Part shown: positions 4,702-5,791 of the stretch, one piece after another
How positions within the stretch are numbered: position 1 is the stretch's first letter
Layout: the number at the start of each line of letters is the position of its first letter
From: a bacterium
GTDB lineage: Bacteria; Patescibacteriota; Minisyncoccia; Minisyncoccales; Minisyncoccaceae
Assembly (NCBI GenBank): GCA_023229485.1
Contig: JALNZJ010000003.1
Span: forward strand, 13,813-19,603
Length of the DNA stretch: 5,791 nt
Reading direction: 5' to 3'
The notes under the pieces: model-generated
Database searches by the model: none
Seen by the model: the letters and a program-made list of their open reading frames with translations, nothing else
What the model was told of the DNA's origin: nothing
Program-made: the position numbers and the translations under genes

Positions 4702-5544
4702 ATGAATCCAGAAAAATTAAATTTTGACAGTATTGAATCAGAAAACCTTAACGATAGATTAGAGGTTCATTTTGATAATAAATCAGAAAATTTTATTAAC
4801 ATTGAAGTTGAAGAACTCTTGGAAATTAAAGGGGATATAGACTCCATATTAGGAACTCAATGGAATTTGGAAAACCAAAAAATAGACTATTATTCCTTTT
4901 CGGATAGAAAATCTTTTGAGAATTTCGTAAAAAACAATGTTCCAAACAGCGATAGTCTCTTAAAGGAAAATGCCGTCTTTTATATTAATCCGAAAACTCA
5001 AGCGAAAATAGTTCTTAATTATACGCCCATTCCATCTGAAGAAGAAATATCAAAAGGGGAATCATATGGATATGATTTAAACAGGCGAAAACAAATGACA
5101 AAAGCAGACATATTATCTTCCTTCGCTCACGAAACCGCACATATGCATCCATTTTTTAATAACCACGGCAACGAAGATACTGCTAATATGTGGGAACAAG
5201 AACAAATTTGTGTTCACATAGGAGAGAAAGCACGAGGAGATATTAGTGATATCCTATTAGCGAAAGGTTTCCTCTCTGAAGAAAAAATTAATTCTTTTAA
5301 TTTAAAAAATGGAGGGTGGGATAATTTAGGAGAAAATAAGAACATTGTAGCTAATTATTTTTATCCATTCCTTATTAAAGAATATGGAATAGAGAAGGTT
5401 AGAATGATTTGGAAAAACCTACAGGAAAATCCTGATTTAGAGTTTGGACTTAAAGAAATATTGAATCAAGAACCAAAGGATATTGTGAATATCTTCAAAG
5501 AAAAAATTAAAGACAAGCAATATCTAAGGGATATTTTTAATTAA
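4702..5544 (+). CDS. HExxH (gluzincin/peptidase MA-like) metalloprotein, intracellular
   Basis: 280 residues. F-A-H143-E144-T-A-H147 is a zinc-binding HExxH with the catalytic Glu. E165 or E167, in M-W-E-Q-E-Q, about 18-20 residues later, is a likely third ligand, as in gluzincins. After it, an N-Y-F-Y-P-F-L-I-K-E-Y-G-I-E-K-V segment (218-233) and a helical tail (L-K-E-I-L-N-Q-E-P-K-D-I-V, 250-262) resemble the 'sF..yL...yG.ekl' region of peptidase-MA-like proteins. The first ~110 residues, acidic and then beta-rich (VFYINPKTQAKIVLNYTPI), match nothing I know. No signal peptide or membrane span is seen, which is unusual because such peptidases are often exported. The substrate is unknown. It is the second gene of the cassette between repeat copies 2 and 3, and a hairpin terminator overlaps its stop. 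Confidence 0.85.
   Translation: MNPEKLNFDSIESENLNDRLEVHFDNKSENFINIEVEELLEIKGDIDSILGTQWNLENQKIDYYSFSDRKSFENFVKNNVPNSDSLLKENAVFYINPKTQAKIVLNYTPIPSEEEISKGESYGYDLNRRKQMTKADILSSFAHETAHMHPFFNNHGNEDTANMWEQEQICVHIGEKARGDISDILLAKGFLSEEKINSFNLKNGGWDNLGENKNIVANYFYPFLIKEYGIEKVRMIWKNLQENPDLEFGLKEILNQEPKDIVNIFKEKIKDKQYLRDIFN
5519..5538 (+). terminator. Weak intrinsic terminator inside the metalloprotein 3' end
   Basis: AATATC (5519-5524) and GATATT (5530-5535), loop TAAGG, then T's to 5538. The stop TAA is at 5542-5544, so the hairpin lies in the last codons. The stem is AT-rich and short. Confidence 0.4.
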
Positions 5545-5548
5545 GTCT

Positions 5549-5603
5549 ATTTTGACGCCCATCAAATTTACTATCCACTAAGACCTCCAAAAAACTCTTT
5601 CAC
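5549..5603 (+). repeat. Intergenic repeat, copy 3
   Basis: The third copy, in the same orientation, starts 5 bases after the metalloprotein stop. Best matched to copy 2 from TCAAATT (5562) to CTTTCA (5597-5602), about 80% over 42 bases with one gap. Its right end lies 19 bases before the -35 box of the dus promoter, so it marks the right border of the accessory segment. Confidence 0.6.
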
Positions 5604-5617
5604 TACTTTAAGGGGAT

Positions 5618-5632
5618 TAGTTTGACAAACTA
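5618..5632 (+). promoter_or_regulatory. Palindrome centred on the dus -35 box: candidate operator
   Basis: TAGTTTG-A-CAAACTA is a perfect palindrome with 7-bp arms around one central base, and it contains the whole TTGACA. Position suits a repressor site, but a match of this size can arise by chance in AT-rich DNA. Confidence 0.3.
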
Positions 5633-5650
5633 TAGATTTTCTAATATAAA
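5622..5650 (+). promoter_or_regulatory. Sigma-70 type promoter of dus
   Basis: TTGACA (5622-5627), 17 bases, TATAAA (5645-5650). The start of transcription should be at about 5657, giving a leader of about 49 nt that contains the hairpin at 5674-5703. Confidence 0.7.
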
Positions 5651-5673
5651 ATTAGTAATCTTAAAAGACCAAT

Positions 5674-5703
5674 GGTGTGGCTAAAACTACACCTAATTTT
5701 TTT
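5674..5703 (+). terminator. Terminator/attenuator in the dus leader
   Basis: GGTGTGG (5674-5680), loop CTAAAA, CTACACC (5687-5693, one G-U pair), then TAA and seven T's to 5703. It lies downstream of the dus promoter and just before ATG 5706. Either it attenuates dus or it ends a ~45-nt RNA made from the 5622 promoter. Confidence 0.6.
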
Positions 5704-5705
5704 AT

Positions 5706-5791
5706 ATGCAATCTAATTTTTGGAAAAAACTAAAAAAACCGATTATGGTTTCGGCTCCAATGTCAGGGGTTACCGACGATGCATTTAGGCT
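5706..5791 (+). CDS. dus: tRNA-dihydrouridine synthase, N-terminus only
   Basis: The 28 complete codons before the right edge contain S-A-P-M-S-G-V-T-D-D-A-F-R (residues 16-28), the conserved FMN-binding start of the Dus TIM barrel (usual form APMAGVTD..FR). The enzyme reduces specific uridines in the tRNA D-loop, or neighbouring sites, to dihydrouridine using FMN and NAD(P)H. ATG 5706 gives about 15 residues before the motif, as normal. TAA at 5694 excludes longer forms, and ATG 5745 would remove the first strand. There is no SD, and a hairpin with a T-tract ends two bases before the ATG. It is the only clear housekeeping gene in the window and marks the right border of the accessory region. 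DusA, B or C type cannot be told from this fragment. Confidence 0.9.
   Translation, partial: MQSNFWKKLKKPIMVSAPMSGVTDDAFR

Noticed and set aside
5560..5620. Protein-like reading of repeat copy 3 on the minus strand (E-F-F-G-G-L)
   Set aside because: In copies 1 and 2 the corresponding frame has stops or shifts, so the shared signal is at the DNA level, not coding.
1..5791. CRISPR array
   Set aside because: The three repeats are kilobases apart and diverged, and no regular short repeat-spacer pattern exists.

Overview
This is an AT-rich window (roughly one third G+C by eye) with short intergenic gaps. Five of the six visible gene starts that are not coupled to an upstream gene lack a Shine-Dalgarno sequence. 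Several intrinsic terminators fold over the stop codon they follow. UGA is an ordinary stop here, so the code is standard. The compact layout, AT-rich genes and small accessory proteins would fit a Patescibacteria (CPR) type genome, for example a Parcubacteria relative. That is an inference from style, since no phylogenetic marker longer than about 28 residues is present.

Layout, all genes on the + strand: (1) the 3' end of an unrecognised gene, with a terminator; (2) an ADP-ribosyltransferase-like protein (389-988); (3) a type II restriction-modification operon, with an M.HhaI-like cytosine-5 methyltransferase (1152-2153) overlapping by ATGA a HinP1I-like restriction endonuclease (2150-2902), both families pointing to GCGC; (4) a markedly more GC-rich orphan gene (3116-3589) behind a perfect sigma-70 consensus promoter and a structured leader of about 134 nt; (5) an HD-domain phosphohydrolase (3830-4492); (6) a highly structured, terminator-like element (4574-4652); (7) a soluble HExxH gluzincin-like metalloprotein (4702-5544); (8) the first 28 codons of a tRNA-dihydrouridine synthase (5706-5791, runs off the window).

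The window reads as an accessory, partly defensive island inserted next to a housekeeping gene (dus). Three diverged copies of an unassigned repeat of about 45-60 bp lie in the same orientation at 242-298, 3644-3707 and 5549-5603. Each follows a gene end and terminator, and together they divide the island into two cassettes: ART-like + R-M + orphan, and HD + metalloprotein. The methyltransferase and endonuclease should act as a self-protecting pair, with the methyltransferase translated first. No GCGC site was found in the window by eye.

Most unusual points: the repeat-delimited cassette layout; a TDx18SxK active site in the endonuclease where HinP1I has SDx18QxK; an inverted repeat over the -35 box of the R-M promoter; a leader before the orphan gene that resembles the end of an IS200/IS605 (tnpB) element; and a hairpin with a T-tract between the dus promoter and the dus start codon.
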